A DNA stretch of 64,000 bases from positions 6,017,947 through 6,081,946 of the forward strand of contig JAMKCF010000019.1 of assembly GCA_023634235.1 (NCBI GenBank), in the 5' to 3' direction. Under the pieces are notes generated by a model. The model did no database searches, was not told the origin of the DNA, and saw only the letters and a program-made list of their open reading frames with translations. The stretch comes from Pisaster brevispinus (Eukaryota > Echinodermata > Asteroidea > Forcipulatida > Asteriidae). Of the stretch, positions 54,350 to 64,000 are shown piece by piece. Position numbers and translations under genes: made by a program. Numbering within the stretch: the first letter of the stretch is position 1; each line of letters opens with the position of its first letter.

Positions 54350-57300
54350 TGGAACGTTACATGATGACGTAGTTCAAAAACATTGAACATAAAAAGATGA
54401 ATTTTTATACAATGTGTTGTTTTTCATAGTTAAACTTGTACCACACTTTGTAACAACTCCCGTTTCTTGACAAATGTTTATGTTTGTGTTACATTGGCAT
54501 CAGGTTTTTTGGTTTTATTTTGCACCTCAAAGCCCTTTAAAAATTTCGCCCATCTGGCACGGGATATTGTACATACAGATTGTGCAATGCCAGTTGTATT
54601 ATATTATTTCAATTAATTATTTGTATTTTCCTGTTTAACCGGAAGTCAAGGTTAAATGGTTAAGTTGAATGTTGTGTATGTCGTTTCTTAAGTTTCTTAA
54701 GTTATTACTATCAATAAATAAAAATTCAAATGTGTTGTTGAGAAATAATTTTTCTTGTGTACCGCGTGTTTAATTTATCAATACCGTTCAGACGACGTAT
54801 GGATTGTAACAATCCATTGTGTGGTTAAGGAGTTATGAATTTTTCAAATATTACACGGACTACCATTATTTGGATGTGCAATATACCATGAAATAGTGAG
54901 CGACGCCAAATGTATTCCTATAGGTGGCTTTACAGTTTCAATCAAAGATCGTATAGCGACGGCGCTAACAATCTTTGGTTTCAATACAGACATGTTAACT
55001 TAAAAACCACGCGCACAATGTACATGTGGCTGTATGGACGTGTAGTAGCGAGACCTTGACTACCGTGCTCGTACACGTGCGTGGCTGGTAGACACTTGCG
55101 CTTTGATGTCAAGTTTGAACCAAATGCAAAGATTAAAATGTTATTATTTCTGTGCAAAATTTACGGCAGGATAACTCATCTATATCCTGATGCAAAATTC
55201 AGGTTAAAAGGTTGAATAGTTTTTGAGATATGAATTTTTTAAACTTTCAACTTCCGATTTTAACCGGAAGTCAAGGTCAAATGGGGTCATGTTGTGTGTA
55301 GCATTTGTTGACCTTTTAACGAGCAATCCGATGATGTGTAGATTGTAAAAATCCAACATGTGGTTCATGAGTTATGATTTTTTACAAATAATAAACTTTG
55401 ATTTAATGTAATTCAATACCCGATGACGTCATCATGACATCATTAAGCTTGTGTCGTCTTGATACTAAGGTTCAACTGTCTGTTGAGTTTCAACTATCAG
55501 TTACTTGTAGCTTTTGTTAATCTTTATGCAAGATCATAGCATGAAGGTTTGTCATATGAAACTTCAACTTCCGGTTTTGACAGGAACTAAAGGTCAACTG
55601 GGGTCACACTCTGTAGAAGATATCTAGAATTGCCCAAAAGCTTTGAAATGGTGTAAGGCCATGAGAATGAAAATGATAGATTTGCGTCCACCGCCCGCTT
55701 GCTCTGAAAGCTACCGCCGAAAAATTTCATTATTTTAAAAAAAAATCATTTTTTTCACAAAAAGGACTCTGCATCACAAATTTTCAAGTTTCAAATCATC
55801 AAACAACGGTAAAAGGTTATATTTACGCATTTTATTAGTAGTATACAAGCAGGGTTCTCCACAGGGTGGACAATGTACAATAATAACATCTCTCATGATA
55901 GCGCGGGGTCGACTTAATTATTGAGTCTTTGAGACAAGGTTCCGTTCATCGACTAAAAATGTAGTCAGGATGCCCTGCGACACAGAGAAAAATGCACGCG
56001 AAATGCCGTTACGAAATAGCCGACCTCTGGGTACCCGTCGCTGCACACTATTAACGGTGGATTGTGTGTGTGTACATGTACGTCGGGATTCTGTTGCCCG
56101 GGCGCTACATTTGCCTGGCGCTACATTTTTTGAACGGGCGCATTTGGTATTTTGAGAATTTTGAACGGACGTTTTTTTGTTAGTACGCATGGTATGTGAG
56201 ACAGATGTAGGCAAATCTCAGGAGTTTGTGTACCCAATATAGCAAGATCACTAGCAATAATAACTACATACACACTTGTTATATTGCAATTACATCGTTG
56301 AAGAAGCTTACTACGAGAAAATAATGAGTAATGAAAAATGAAAAAAGCCTCATGTCATTTCAAAAATGCCCGGACGCAAATCTATAACTTTCATTCTCAT
56401 GGCCTAATGATTATTAATGTACCACGTTTCATTAATAAGATACACATTTTTGTATGTGCAAACTTATACTTCCGGTTTGGACCGGAAGTGAAGGTCAAAT
56501 GGGGTCACACATTGTAAACATTTGTAGAATCGTCTAAGGGTTTTAAAATCACGTAATTATATTAACAAAAACATTTAAGTAAATGAGATACGATTTTTTA
56601 TTTACAAAATTTCAACTTCCGGTTTCGACCGGAAGTAAAGGTCAAATGGGGTCACACTGTGTGTAAGAAGTGTTTAATATCTCAAGAGCTTTTATATGGT
56701 ACCATTATCATGTATGTAGCATATATGGTTCTTGAGATATTATTATTTTAACATAAAACTTCAATTTAACGTAATGACGTCATCGATGACGTCATCATTC
56801 CAAAACTTGTTTTTTTGTCATGTACACACTGTGGTCTAGGTAATTTGGTAAGTTTCAAGTCGGTACAAGCTTTAGTTTTGGAGATAGCAAAATAAAATAA
56901 AATTCGTCCTCGTCTACGATTTTCGTTGTGACGTAGCTATGACGTCACGTATTATATTTCTAGAATGCTCGTGAGCTAAACAAAATATTATTCATTGAAA
57001 GTTTTTTCATATTTTGCTTCACTTAGGCTCCAGAGCCCCAAATAACATAATTTGTACCTTTAACTTCCGATTTCAACCGGAAGTCAAGGTCAAATGGGGT
57101 CATGTTGTGTGTAGCATTTGTTGACCTTTTAACGACCAATCCGATGTTGTGTAGATTGTAAAAATCCAACATGTGGTTCATGAGTTATGATTTTTTACAA
57201 ATATTAAACTTTGATTTAATGTAATTCAATACCCGATGACGTCATCATGACATCATCATGTTTGTGGCGTTTTGATGATAATGTTCAATTGCCTTATGAG

Positions 57301-57718
57301 TTTCAATGTTCAAATAAATTTCAATTTTGAGTTATGACAAAAATTTGAATTTTTTTACGAAAAAACACAAAGGCAGACTTTGACCTTCCGTTAAGACCGG
57401 AAGTGAAGGTCATACGATTTTGGCGTTAACTTTTCAAATGTTGCCCCAATCTTGATCTATCATATGCCCAATTATGAGTTGCATAGCTGTCAAATTCACG
57501 AAGATACAGCACAAAGCAAATGGTCTGTTTTCAACATTAAAAACCTTGTCATGACGTCATCAATGTCGTCATCATTCCAAAAAAGTGGCGGTTTCATCTA
57601 CTCACTATTGCCTATGTACACAGTAAGTTTTAAGTTTGTACGAGCTTTACTTTTGTTTAAAATTGCTGGAGAAGGTTCGGAGGGAAAGAAGAACACGAGG
57701 AAAAAAAAAACCCAGAAC
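54350..57718 (+). repeat. GTGTTCG-family unit, first of a duplicated pair
   Basis: The first ~700 bp (54305-55030) recur almost unchanged at 57720-58450, offset about 3.4 kb, and its last ~260 bp (57460-57718) recur at 59130-59390. Composite monomers with ETS pairs lie near 55250, 55565, 56465, 56615-56636 and 57065. CREs occur near 55425, 56776 and 57237. A Harbinger-like element interrupts it at 55657-56404. Confidence 0.8.
55657..56404. mobile_element. Harbinger-like element with TAA target duplication (748 bp)
   Basis: The ends GGCCATGAGAATGAAA(ATGATAGATTTGCGTCC) and the inverse of GGACGCAAATCTAT(AACTTTCATTCTCATGGCC) form terminal inverted repeats of about 33 bp. TAA adjoins both ends (55654-55656 and 56405-56407), the TWA-type duplication of PIF/Harbinger elements. 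The centre has a GC-richer part with CGCTACATTTGCCTGGCGC near 56100. No transposase. Confidence 0.85.
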
Positions 57719-57719
57719 A

Positions 57720-57763
57720 ACTAGACTTAGAATTTTTGTTTATTACAAAAATACGGTGTTCGG
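57720..57763 (+). repeat. Variable-stem boundary hairpin (duplicate of 54.3 kb)
   Basis: ACTAGACTTAGA, stem ATTTTTGT/ACAAAAAT (57732-57752), then GGTGTTCGG at 57755. Confidence 0.85.
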
Positions 57764-59421
57764 TGGTACGTTACATGATGACGTAGTTCAAAAAACATTG
57801 AACATAAAAAGATGAATTTGTATACAATGTGTTGTTTTTTATAGTTAAACTTGTACCACACTTTGTAACAACTCCCGTTTCTTGAGAAATGTTTATGTTT
57901 GTGTTACATTGGCATCAGGTTTTTTGGTTTTATTTTGCACCTCAAAACCCTTTAAAAATTTCGCCCATCTGGCACGGGATATTGTACATACAGATTTTGC
58001 AATGCCAGTTGTATTATATTATTTCAATTAATTATTTGTATATTCCTGTTTAACCGGAAGTCAAGGTTAAATGGTTAAGTTGAATATTGTGTATGTCGTT
58101 TCTTAAGTTTCTTAAGTTATTACTATCAATAAATACAAATTCAAATGTGTTGTTGAGAAATTATTTTTCTTGTGTACCGCGTGTTTAGTTTATCAATACC
58201 ATTCAGACGACGTATGGATTGTAACAATCCATTGTGTGGTTAAGGAGTTATGAATTTTTCAAATATTACACGGACTACCATTATTTGGATGTGCAATATA
58301 CAATGAATACAATGAAATAGCGAGCGACGCCAAAAGTATTCCTATAGGTGGCTTTACAGTTTCAATCAAAGATCGTATAGCGCCGTAGGCGGTAACGATC
58401 TTTGGTTTCAATACAGACATGTTAACTTAAACTACGCGCGCAATGTACATGTGGCTGTATGGACGTGTAGCGAGACCTTGACTACACGTGCTCGTACACG
58501 TGCGTGGCTGGTACAGGTTTGACATACATTGTATTTACGTGTAGGCCTACACTACCGTGCGTTGTCGTACAAGGTCGTTCAACAGACACTTGCGCTTTGA
58601 CGCCCAGTTTTGACCAGATGCAAAGATTAAAATGCTATAATCTCTTTGCAAAAGTTTCGGCAGAATAACTCATCTATAACCTGATGCAAAATTCATGTTA
58701 AAATATGACGTAGTTTTTGAGATATGAATTTTGTGAAATTTTCAACTTCCGGTTTGAACCGGAAGTCAAGGTCAAATGGGGTCATGTTGTGTGTAGCATT
58801 TGTTAACCTTTTAACGACCAATCCGATGATGTGTAGATTGTAAAAATCCGACATGTGGTTCATGAGTTATGATTTTTTACAAATATTAAACATTGATTTA
58901 ATGTAATTCAATACCCGATGACGTCATCATGACATCATCATGTTTGTGGCGTGTTGATGTTAATGTTTAATTGCCTTATAAGTTTCAATGTTTAAATCAA
59001 TTTCAATTTTGAGTTATGACAAAAAGTTGATTTTTTTGACGAAAAAACACAAAGGCAGACTTTGACCTTCCGTTAAGACCGGAAGTGAAGGTCATGCGAT
59101 TTTTGCGTTAACTTTTCAAATGTTGCCCCAATCTTGATGTATCAGATGCCAAATTATGAGTTGCATAGCTGTCAAATTCACGAAGATACAGCATTTAGAA
59201 AATTGTCATTTTTAACTTTAAAAACCTTGTCATGACGTCATCAATGTCGTCATCATTCCAACAAAGTGGTGGTTTCATCTACTCACTATTGCCTATGTAC
59301 ACAGTAAGTTTTAAGTTTGTACAAGCTTTACTTGTGTTTAAAATTGCTGGAGAAGGTTCGGAGGGAAAGAAGAACACGAGGAAAAAAAAAAACAAAAACA
59401 AAAAACATAACAATAACAATA
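57764..59421 (+). repeat. GTGTTCG-family unit, second of the duplicated pair
   Basis: The 5' part matches 54350-55030. The composite monomer at 58745-58774 is the cleanest in the window: an ACTTCCGGTTT/AACCGGAAGT pair overlapping TCAAGGTCA. A CRE is near 58918. The 3' end (ATGACGTCATCAATGTCGTCATC, then GGTTCGGAGGGAAAGAAG) runs into an A-rich tract and the hairpin array. Confidence 0.8.
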
Positions 59422-59483
59422 GTTGTTCGGCTGTTAGCCGAACACCTAATAACAATAGTTGTTCGGCTGTTAGCCGAACAAAG

Positions 59484-59515
<32 letters not shown>

Positions 59516-59620
59516 GTATCAAAAAAATTTAAAAACGAACAAAAACAAGAGGTGTTCCGGGCGGAATGCCCGAACACCTAACAAAAATAAGAGGTGTTCC
59601 GGGCGGAGTGCCCAAACACC
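59422..59620 (+). repeat. Array of four GTGTTCG hairpins with GAA repeat
   Basis: Hairpins at 59422-59447 and 59458-59480 (TTCGGCT/AGCCGAA stem), a GAA repeat of about 30 bp (59481-59514), then hairpins at 59551-59579 and 59593-59620 (GGTGTTCCGGGC...GCCC(G/A)AACACC). Compare the array at 34.5 kb: inner stem bases differ but mostly remain paired. Confidence 0.88.
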
Positions 59621-59819
59621 TAAAAATAAACTTTTCTTTGTAAAAAGTTCTTCTCATTTACTTCTTTTTTCTTAAGTCTGTCTTTGTTTCCGTTTTTTTG
59701 TTTGTTTTTGTTTTTGGTTTTAACTCTGAAAACTGAAAACTTGAAATGAAAACTTGGGGGGGGGATGAAGAAGAGCCTGTCTTTGAGTCTTCAGAACAGA
59801 AAAAAAGTCATGTGAAAGT

Positions 59820-61010
59820 TCAAAGGTCCAGACGCTTGGGCGACTTGCTGATGCGTCCACTTCTGTTCACATAAGTTGGCTTGGTTTCCTTGGTCAAAAT
59901 TGCGGTGCCCTCACACGGTTTAGGTGAACTGGTTACGATCAGTGTTTCCTGTTGACTTGCTGGCTGTATATTTACTGCCTTGGGACTCTGTAAGTTATAG
60001 GCCTTGGTGTTGGGTCAAGATCATCACTAGTACGATGACAAAACTTGTTGGCCTCGTGCGTGGAGAGATGAAGATGTTTTCTGTTTCCTCTGTACTTCCG
60101 ACCATTGTGCTCAACCACATAGGACCTTGGAGTGAAGTGATGTTCAAGGACTGTTGCTGGCTGCCAAGTTTTTTTTGCCTGGTAAGGGAGCCATGCGAAC
60201 TGAATCACCAGGATGAAGAGTGGGTAGAGCTCGGCCTGTCTCCTTGTTGAAGTTGTGGGTTTGTTTGATCTGGTTTTGTTTGAGTAACTGCTTAACATCC
60301 TGTGTGTTGTAAGACTTTGGCTGGAGGAGGGATCGAACTACCGGTATCAGGTTTCGGGGTCGGAGTCCCATCAATAGCTGAGCAGGCGATAAGTTACAAC
60401 TGGCAAGTGGTGTTGTTCGGTAGTCCAGAAGTGCGAGATATTTGTCTGTGCACTTCCTCCACAGGCGTTTTACAATCTGGACAGCTCGTTCCGCCTCTCC
60501 GTTAGACTGTGGATGGTATGGTGAAGAGGTGACATGTTGAATCTCATATTCTCGGCAGAACTTGTCAAACTCGGATGAAGAGTATTGTGGACCATTGTCT
60601 GTTCTCATCTTTTCCGGAATTTCATGGCGAGCAAACTGTGTTTTTAGTGCGTTTATAAGGGTTACGCTGCTAAGGTCTGGTAGTGTTTCGACTTGGATAA
60701 ATTTTGAGTAGTAGTCAATTAAGACCATGTACTGCTCTCCCTCGTAGTCAAAGAGATCACTGCCTAGCCGGGTCCATAGCAAATCTGGAATCGGGGTAGG
60801 CTTCAGTGGTTCTGCAGACTGGCGGTTCTGATTAGCATTACATAAGTGACAGTCTTTGACAAGACTTGTTATTTGGTCGCTCATACCAGGCCAGTAGAGA
60901 GCCTCTTGTGCCTCGCTGCTTGCACTTTACTATGCCAAGGTGTGATGCATGAATCTGTGCCAACATAATTGGTCTCATGCTCGGTGGCACGATGATTCGC
61001 ATTCCTTTGT
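59820..61010 (-). pseudogene. Integrase of the gypsy element
   Basis: The open frame 60884-60144 (minus strand) holds the end of the N-terminal HHCC zinc-binding region (C-H-L-C near 60850; the His pair lies upstream across a frame break near 60900). The catalytic core shows D in GSDLFDYEGEQYMVLIDYYS, D in RTDNGPQYSS and E in PYHPQSNGEAERAVQ, so the D,D-35-E triad is visible. The C-terminal domain crosses another frame change near 60150 and ends at the stop at 59820-59822. Integrase inserts the element cDNA into chromosomes. Confidence 0.88.
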
Positions 61011-61172
61011 AGACTATCCATCGGTCACTGATAGCTCATCTCTGGAGCTCCAAAATTCGCGAATGGAGTGTGGTACATCTTGCTTTAAGTCGGGCCATCC
61101 TTTGAGAATGATGGCATGTAGCTCATTGAGTTCGTCAGCTGTGCGTGTCTGGAACTGCGTGTAGCGTGCTTG

Positions 61173-61826
61173 CTACACAGCTACATGTATGAAGTCAGTC
61201 ATGTTAACCGCTGTTGGCTCTACGTCTGGCTCGGAGTCTGGTAAGTTGACACGACTGAGTGCATCTCCCACTGGAATTTCTTGGCAAGGTTTGTAGGTTA
61301 CAGTAAGGTCATATGGTTGCAGTCGCAGTAGCATGGCTTGCAACCTCATTGGTGCAGAGAGGAGTGGCTTTGTGTAGATAGCCTGCAGGGGCTCATGGTC
61401 GCTTTCCACTGTCACTTGTTTCCCGAAAATGTAGTGATGGAACTTTTTACAGCAGTGTACTATGGCCAACATCTCCTTCTCTATCTGTGCATAGCCCTTT
61501 TCCGTTTCTGTCAAAGCTCTGGATGTGTATACTGTAGGCCGGGAATCTTGAAGAAGAACTCCTCCTAGGGCAAAACTGCTAGCATCACATTGGATTGTGG
61601 CATCTTTCTGCAGATCATAATAGGCCCGAACAGGTGTACGACTACACAGTTGTCGTAGCTTATCAAAACTCTGTTGTTGTGGTTGATCCCAGAGGAACTC
61701 TGCTTCCTTTTGTGTGAGTTGTCGAAGTGAGGCATCGATATCACTGAGGTTTGGGATAAACTTGGCTAAATATTGAACCATCCCTAGGAAGCGTCGGACG
61801 TCTTCTTTAGACTGTGGAGCTCGCAT
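61173..61826 (-). pseudogene. RNase H and connection domain of the gypsy element
   Basis: A 217-codon open frame on the minus strand. It begins in the thumb/connection (RRFLGMVQYLAKFIPNLS), continues with the RNase H-like domain (IQCDASSFALGGVL, then SRALTETEKGYAQIEKEMLA and VESDHEPLQAI), and ends with the tether (QPYDLTVTYKP...GDALSR). The catalytic acidic residues (DAS, the E of QIEKE, the D of ESDH) are present. It is broken at 61173 relative to the integrase. Confidence 0.88.
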
Positions 61827-62704
61827 CTCTTGAAGTGCTCTGACTTTCTCTGGGTCTGGACGGAGACGTTTTCAGTCAGGATGTGACCAACATATTTTAC
61901 TTGTCGCTGTTTAATTTGACATTTGTTGAAGTTCAGCTTCAGGTTCCAGTCTGTGGCTCGCTTGACGACTTTTTTCATGATTTGGTCATGGTGAGCTTCA
62001 TCTCTGCCTGCGACTAGAATAACATCTAGAATATCACTGCACGTGCACCTTCAATGCCTTCAAGCATTGTGTCCATGATGCGCTGAAATATTTCTGGGGT
62101 GCTCTTTATACCAAAGGGGAGTCGTAACCATCGGTAGCGTCCCACAGGAGTGTTGAATGTTGTCAACAAGCTGGACTCATAGTCTAGTTTAATTTGCAGA
62201 AATCCTGACTTTGCGTCAATGACGGAGAATATCTTTGTGTTTGGAACTGCGGACACCACTTCCTCGACTGTCGGAATGGGGTAATGCGCTCGTCGTATGG
62301 CTTTGTTTAGATCTTTGGGATCGGAGCAGAGGCGGATCTTTCCATTCTTTACAACAGTCACCATCGAGCTGACCCAATCTGGGCTCAGTAACTTTAATTA
62401 TGTGTCCATCTCGTGTCATTTCTGCCAGCTTGTCGATGATTCTGGCCCTTAATGCTTGAGGCTGTTTTCGTGGGCCGTGTATCACAGGCTTGACTGTCGA
62501 GTCAATCTTGAGAGAATATGTACCCGGAAGAGTACCTGTCGTGGTCTTCAGTTCAGGGTAGTTGTCGATACTATAAATTTGCTCTATGAGGCGAAGCTGT
62601 TGACTTGCTAGTCTGGACAGAAGTGGCGGCTTCTGACTTGCCTGGGCAATGTAGTATAGGACATCGACTGATCTCTGTTTGTATTTTGTTGTCAGGGTCA
62701 TCAT
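61784..62704 (-). pseudogene. Reverse transcriptase of the gypsy element (broken)
   Basis: Recognisable RT blocks on the minus strand are GTYSLKIDSTVKPVIHG near 62510, RLCSDPKDLNKAI near 62320, FSVIDAKSGFLQI near 62220 (first catalytic Asp) and RLPFGIKSTPEIFQR near 62100. The frame breaks near 62390, and at about 62030 a stop falls where the DD catalytic box should be; after it the reading continues with DVILVAGRDE and then WNLKLNFNKCQI near 61930. The copy is inactive. Confidence 0.85.
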
Positions 62705-62880
62705 CCCTCTATGCTTAAGGGGTGCTTGGAATATGACTCAAACTTCTGCTTGGTAGGCTGGGGTTCCTGGTTCGGGCATAGGGCTTTGAATATATGGTAT
62801 GGCATAATGCTCTGGACTGCTCCTGTGTCAATCTGTACACGGGCTGACCGTCTACTTCTACATTCTCGCACCATTCTTCA
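62700..62880 (-). pseudogene. Aspartic protease remnant of the gypsy element
   Basis: The active-site motif DTGA lies at 62818-62829, in a frame different from the upstream VEVDGQPV segment, so a frameshift separates gag and protease here. The C-terminal part runs to about 62700. The enzyme would cut the gag-pol polyprotein. Confidence 0.7.
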
Positions 62881-63782
62881 CCTGTATGATTGCCCACTGA
62901 ATTTATGAGATGGGAAAACTCACCATCAGAGGAACTTTCCTCGTCTAGCGTGTAAGTCTCATCAACGGCATGTGTTGTTCTGCGTTGACGATATACAGCT
63001 GCGAAGTGGTGTAGCTTGTAACAGTTACTACACTTTTGGTTTCTCTCTGGGCACTTGCTGTGAGTGGCATTATAACCACACTTATGGCATGTCTGCTGAC
63101 TGGACTGACTGCTCTTACTATCTGACTTTCTGCGGTAATCTTTGTCCGCAGGTTGTGCCTGTCTGGCTTGATGAATCTTTGGACAAGTGCCCTGGCGTTG
63201 TTGCTTAGATTTGGAACTTTTAGTTTTAATGGAGTTGACTTTCACATCTTCCTCTTTGCTTATCAGTTTCATGCTCTCCTGTGCTGTTTCATGGTTCTGC
63301 CCGATGCTGAAAGCCATATCAAATGTAACTCTGTCAAGGCACTTTTCTCGTACCTTGGGATGCAGGGCATTGCATACAATTGCATCATGGAGCACACGGT
63401 CTTCTTCAGTGTAACCGCAATCGTAGGTCGGTCACGAAGGCATCAAATTTGTCACCTTCTCTTTGCGCCGGTGAAAGTTGACTGTAGCTCTGATCTGATT
63501 TTTCTTAGCTGGGCAACATAACTTCCATATTTGGCACACACACCAGCGAGAGTGTCTTGTTCTGCAGGATTATTGCCATCTGCTGGTGTCCAGGAGAAGG
63601 TTCCATAGATTTCTCTCTCCTTATCACCTATGTAAGTCATAAAATAACTGACTTTTTTCAACCTCTGTCTTTGCATTGAGAGGGCCTTTAAATGTGAGCT
63701 TGCATGACTGCTTTAAACATTTCCATTCCTTGTGCAGACCTGTGGCTAACCAGTTCATACTAGGCTTATCTGACTTTGACAT
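62830..63782 (-). pseudogene. gag of the gypsy element (frameshifted)
   Basis: Gag forms the virus-like particle and binds the element RNA. The likely start is ATG at 63782 (MSKSDKP). An upstream in-frame ATG is followed by an early stop. The capsid-like part crosses frames near 63665 and again near 63400. The nucleocapsid (about 63020-63090) has two knuckles: CHKCGYNATHSKC, with irregular spacing, and CSNC-X4-H-X4-Y, in which the last zinc-binding cysteine is replaced by tyrosine. A Lys/Ser/Gln-rich linker precedes the knuckles. Confidence 0.8.
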
Positions 63783-64000
63783 CGTGGTGATTTACGTGTG
63801 TCTGGTACAGGCCTCTGTAGATTTGGACATTGTGTTTATAACAGTATTGTTGCTGAAAGTTATTCTCCCAGTTGGATAATATATGTCTTTAGCTGTTAGT
63901 GTTATATCCACTTAGTCGTACGGACATCCGTTGCACTATTCTTACTATCGTACTTAACAACACAGATTTTGTCACGGAACTGGTGAAGTGCTACAAAACA
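63783..64000 (-). other. 5' leader and probable LTR edge of the gypsy element
   Basis: No coding sequence. By position it should hold the primer-binding site and the inner edge of the 5' LTR (minus-strand orientation), but no diagnostic tRNA complement or repeat partner was found in the window. Confidence 0.4.

Larger units (their letters stand above)
59820..63782 (-). mobile_element. Degenerate Ty3/gypsy retrotransposon (Mag/SURL-like), gag-pol
   Basis: Reading leftward from 63782, the element has gag, zinc knuckles, protease, reverse transcriptase, RNase H and integrase in the Ty3/gypsy order, ending at a stop at 59820-59822 after a TRSGR-like basic tail. The motif details (AERAVQ in integrase, two CCHC-type knuckles) resemble the Mag/SURL clade. 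Several frameshifts break gag and pol, so it cannot make a full polyprotein. The 5' LTR would lie beyond about 63.85 kb and partly outside the window. No matching 3' LTR is seen between the pol stop and the hairpin array at 59620, so the 3' end seems lost or very diverged. Confidence 0.9.

Noticed and set aside
39366..64000. Next XPO5 exon
   Set aside because: No segment resembling the expected continuation after the SQG end of the 39.2-kb exon was seen; all coding-like sequence downstream belongs to repeats or the gypsy element.

Overview
This is eukaryotic DNA: A+T-rich, intron-bearing and dominated by transposable elements. There is no bacterial gene organisation. The only host gene I recognise is exportin-5 (XPO5), the exporter of pre-microRNA hairpins, on the + strand. 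Three consecutive internal exons are visible (18683-18810, 37693-37765, 39228-39365) with intact splice sites and matching phases, separated by introns of about 18.9 kb and 1.5 kb. The first coding exon and the exons after the third were not found. The repeats (non-LTR retrotransposon tails ending in ATT repeats, a Mag/SURL-like Ty3/gypsy element, hAT- and Harbinger-like elements, frequent ACATGT strings) suggest a marine invertebrate deuterostome, perhaps an echinoderm. That assignment is a low-confidence inference.

Layout. 1-2.7 kb: a giant inverted-repeat element with facing arrays of a GACACTTCGTACC motif. 2.7-7.4 kb: mostly anonymous DNA with non-LTR retrotransposon relics and a foldback. 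7.4-17.2 kb: a tandem 145-149 bp repeat, then a compound repeat family (here called the GTGTTCG family) interrupted by two DNA transposons and a decayed LINE. 17.2-26.5 kb: the first visible XPO5 exon, a Harbinger-like element with a Myb/SANT remnant, a GC-rich decayed coding remnant, an orphan histone-type 3' stem-loop, a hAT-like element and a LINE fragment. 26.9-37.3 kb: more GTGTTCG-family units and hairpin arrays. 37.7-39.4 kb: two XPO5 exons. 39.7-46.1 kb: tandem repeats, including a twenty-copy 22-bp array, and three hAT-like insertions. 47.3-59.6 kb: further GTGTTCG-family units, including a duplicated 3.4-kb block and a Harbinger-like insertion. 59.8-63.8 kb: a degenerate gag-pol retrotransposon on the - strand.

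The most unusual material is the GTGTTCG family. Units begin with a conserved GGTGTTCGG, immediately preceded by a short hairpin whose stem sequence differs from copy to copy while staying paired, and preceded again by a conserved CTAGA. Some units end in a second hairpin type (GGTGTTC...GAACACC), which also occurs in short arrays. The bodies repeat a composite of a near-palindromic pair of ETS-like sites, a nuclear-receptor half-site and CRE palindromes (TGACGTCA). No protein-coding capacity for this family was recognised, so its mobilisation mechanism is open.

All calls were made by eye; identities, copy numbers and boundaries are approximate unless a base position is stated.
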